NCBI GenBank assembly: GCA_024398715.1
Contig: JAKSIP010000001.1
Coordinates: 62,001 to 126,000, forward strand
From: Bacteroidaceae bacterium
Lineage (GTDB): Bacteria; Bacteroidota; Bacteroidia; Bacteroidales; Bacteroidaceae
Length of the DNA stretch: 64,000 bases
Direction of reading: 5' to 3'
The notes beneath the pieces are model-generated. The model did not search any database. It was not told the origin of the DNA and saw nothing but the letters and a program-made list of their open reading frames with translations. Every line of letters begins with the position of its first letter. Position 1 is the first letter of the stretch. Of this stretch, positions 63,502 through 64,000 are shown piece by piece. Both the position numbers and the translations under genes were made by a program.

Positions 63502-64000
63502 ATGGAAGTTATACCAAGTTTTCAGGTAGATCATACGGATTTGAAACCGGGAATTTATGTATCGCGCAACGATATTGTTGGCGGCGAAAGGGTTACCACA
63601 TACGATATCCGCATGACGGCTCCCAATCACGAGCCGGCTGTTGCTCCCGCCGCTCTGCATACAATTGAGCATCTTGTTGCTACCTTCCTGCGCAACAGCG
63701 AACAGTGGAAGCAATATATTATCTATTGGGGTCCAATGGGCTGTATGACAGGCAATTACCTTATAATGAAAGGGTATTATGACCCGCAGGTAATACGCAG
63801 TCTTATGATTGAAGCCTTTCAGTTTGTAGTGGATTTCAACAATGTTGTTCCCGGAACCACTCCTGCCACATGCGGCAATTATCTGATGCATGACCTTCCT
63901 ATGGCCAAATGGGAGGCAAAGCGTTATGTAAAGCGCCTCAAAGAGGAGTTTGTATGCACCTATCCAGGTGTGGAACGTCCCACTGTTGATGGCGGAAAGA
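63502..64000 (+). CDS. luxS: S-ribosylhomocysteine lyase, N-terminal part (continues past the window)
   Basis: The frame from ATG 63502 is open to the window edge (166 codons). The family metal site HTIEH (His53, His57) and a later Cys in TPATCGNYLMHDL (about residue 127) are present, as is the active-site Cys81 in GPMGCMTGNYL. LuxS splits S-ribosylhomocysteine into homocysteine and the precursor of autoinducer 2, linking methyl-cycle recycling to signalling. Known proteins are 150-175 residues, so only the last few codons should be missing. A TTG at 63490 is an alternative start. It is divergent from the lipoprotein gene. Confidence 0.93.
   Translation, partial: MEVIPSFQVDHTDLKPGIYVSRNDIVGGERVTTYDIRMTAPNHEPAVAPAALHTIEHLVATFLRNSEQWKQYIIYWGPMGCMTGNYLIMKGYYDPQVIRSLMIEAFQFVVDFNNVVPGTTPATCGNYLMHDLPMAKWEAKRYVKRLKEEFVCTYPGVERPTVDGGK

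Noticed and set aside
1..64000. CRISPR array, prophage, insertion sequence or toxin-antitoxin pair
   Set aside because: No regularly spaced repeats, Cas proteins, transposase, integrase or phage structural genes were seen; the AAA/DUF4143 gene alone does not support a defence island.

Overview
The window is a stretch of chromosome from a Bacteroidota bacterium, order Bacteroidales, most likely Prevotella-like. The evidence is the recurring promoter box TAnnTTTG (often with TTG or TTTG about 19-20 bases upstream), weak Shine-Dalgarno signals, lipoproteins with short Cys lipoboxes, and Bacteroidales-typical families: Wzi-type capsule protein, DUF4301, FucP-like permease, AAA-ATPase/DUF4143 and fasciclin lipoproteins. 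It is mostly dense, intact housekeeping sequence. I saw no prophage, CRISPR array, insertion sequence or obvious frameshifted gene. Both window edges cut genes: aroA at the left and luxS at the right.

Layout. 1-2543: aromatic amino acid genes (aroA 3' end, tyrA, type I DAHP synthase). 2588-9330: phosphoglucomutase, a 5'-nucleotidase lipoprotein, SPOR lipoprotein, ruvX, def and a large TPR protein. 9415-12669: thrS-infC-rpmI-rplT, ending in a terminator. 12738-12922: a structured noncoding RNA with its own promoter, directly downstream of rplT; position and architecture fit the Bacteroidales-1 (6S-like) family. 12950-14527: GH51 arabinofuranosidase, then tRNA-Gly(CCC) with an odd inverted copy of part of the tRNA. 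14766-26808: DUF1573 and DUF4301 proteins followed by an exopolysaccharide block (Wzz, Wzy-like polymerase, Wzx-like flippase, three family 2 glycosyltransferases, an unassigned beta-propeller-like protein, Wzi, a small lipoprotein, VanZ-like). 26826-30065: aldo/keto reductase, zinc alcohol dehydrogenase and FucP-like permease, probably a deoxysugar/sugar oxidation set.

30082-33062 pairs a diacylglycerol kinase with an LTA-synthase-like phosphoglycerol transferase. A 59-residue membrane protein lies on the minus strand at 33122-33301. 33471-34557: rpsF-rpsR-rplI. 34641-41092: MtaB, a glycosyltransferase, a fasciclin lipoprotein, an HD-domain protein and an AgcS-type symporter. 41168-48135 runs on the minus strand: GH10 xylanase, panB, an LptF/LptG-type permease, tgt and lon. 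48293-54960: pncB, trmN6-like methyltransferase, rsmG (minus), two tandem NCS2 nucleobase permeases and rmuC. 54978-58668: GH43 enzyme, tRNA-Lys(CTT), a BASS-family transporter and a carboxylesterase-like protein. 58697-64000: AAA-ATPase/DUF4143, ridA, a composite inverted-repeat element, an endonuclease/phosphatase-fold lipoprotein, an unknown lipoprotein and the start of luxS.

Plant cell-wall enzymes (GH51, GH10, GH43 and an esterase-like protein) are scattered singly rather than in a SusC/SusD locus, so this organism probably uses xylan and arabinan side chains. The less expected items are the RNA after rplT, the repeat element at 60703-60857, the tRNA-linked inverted repeat, a Tgt without the canonical zinc cysteines and an esterase without an evident catalytic His.
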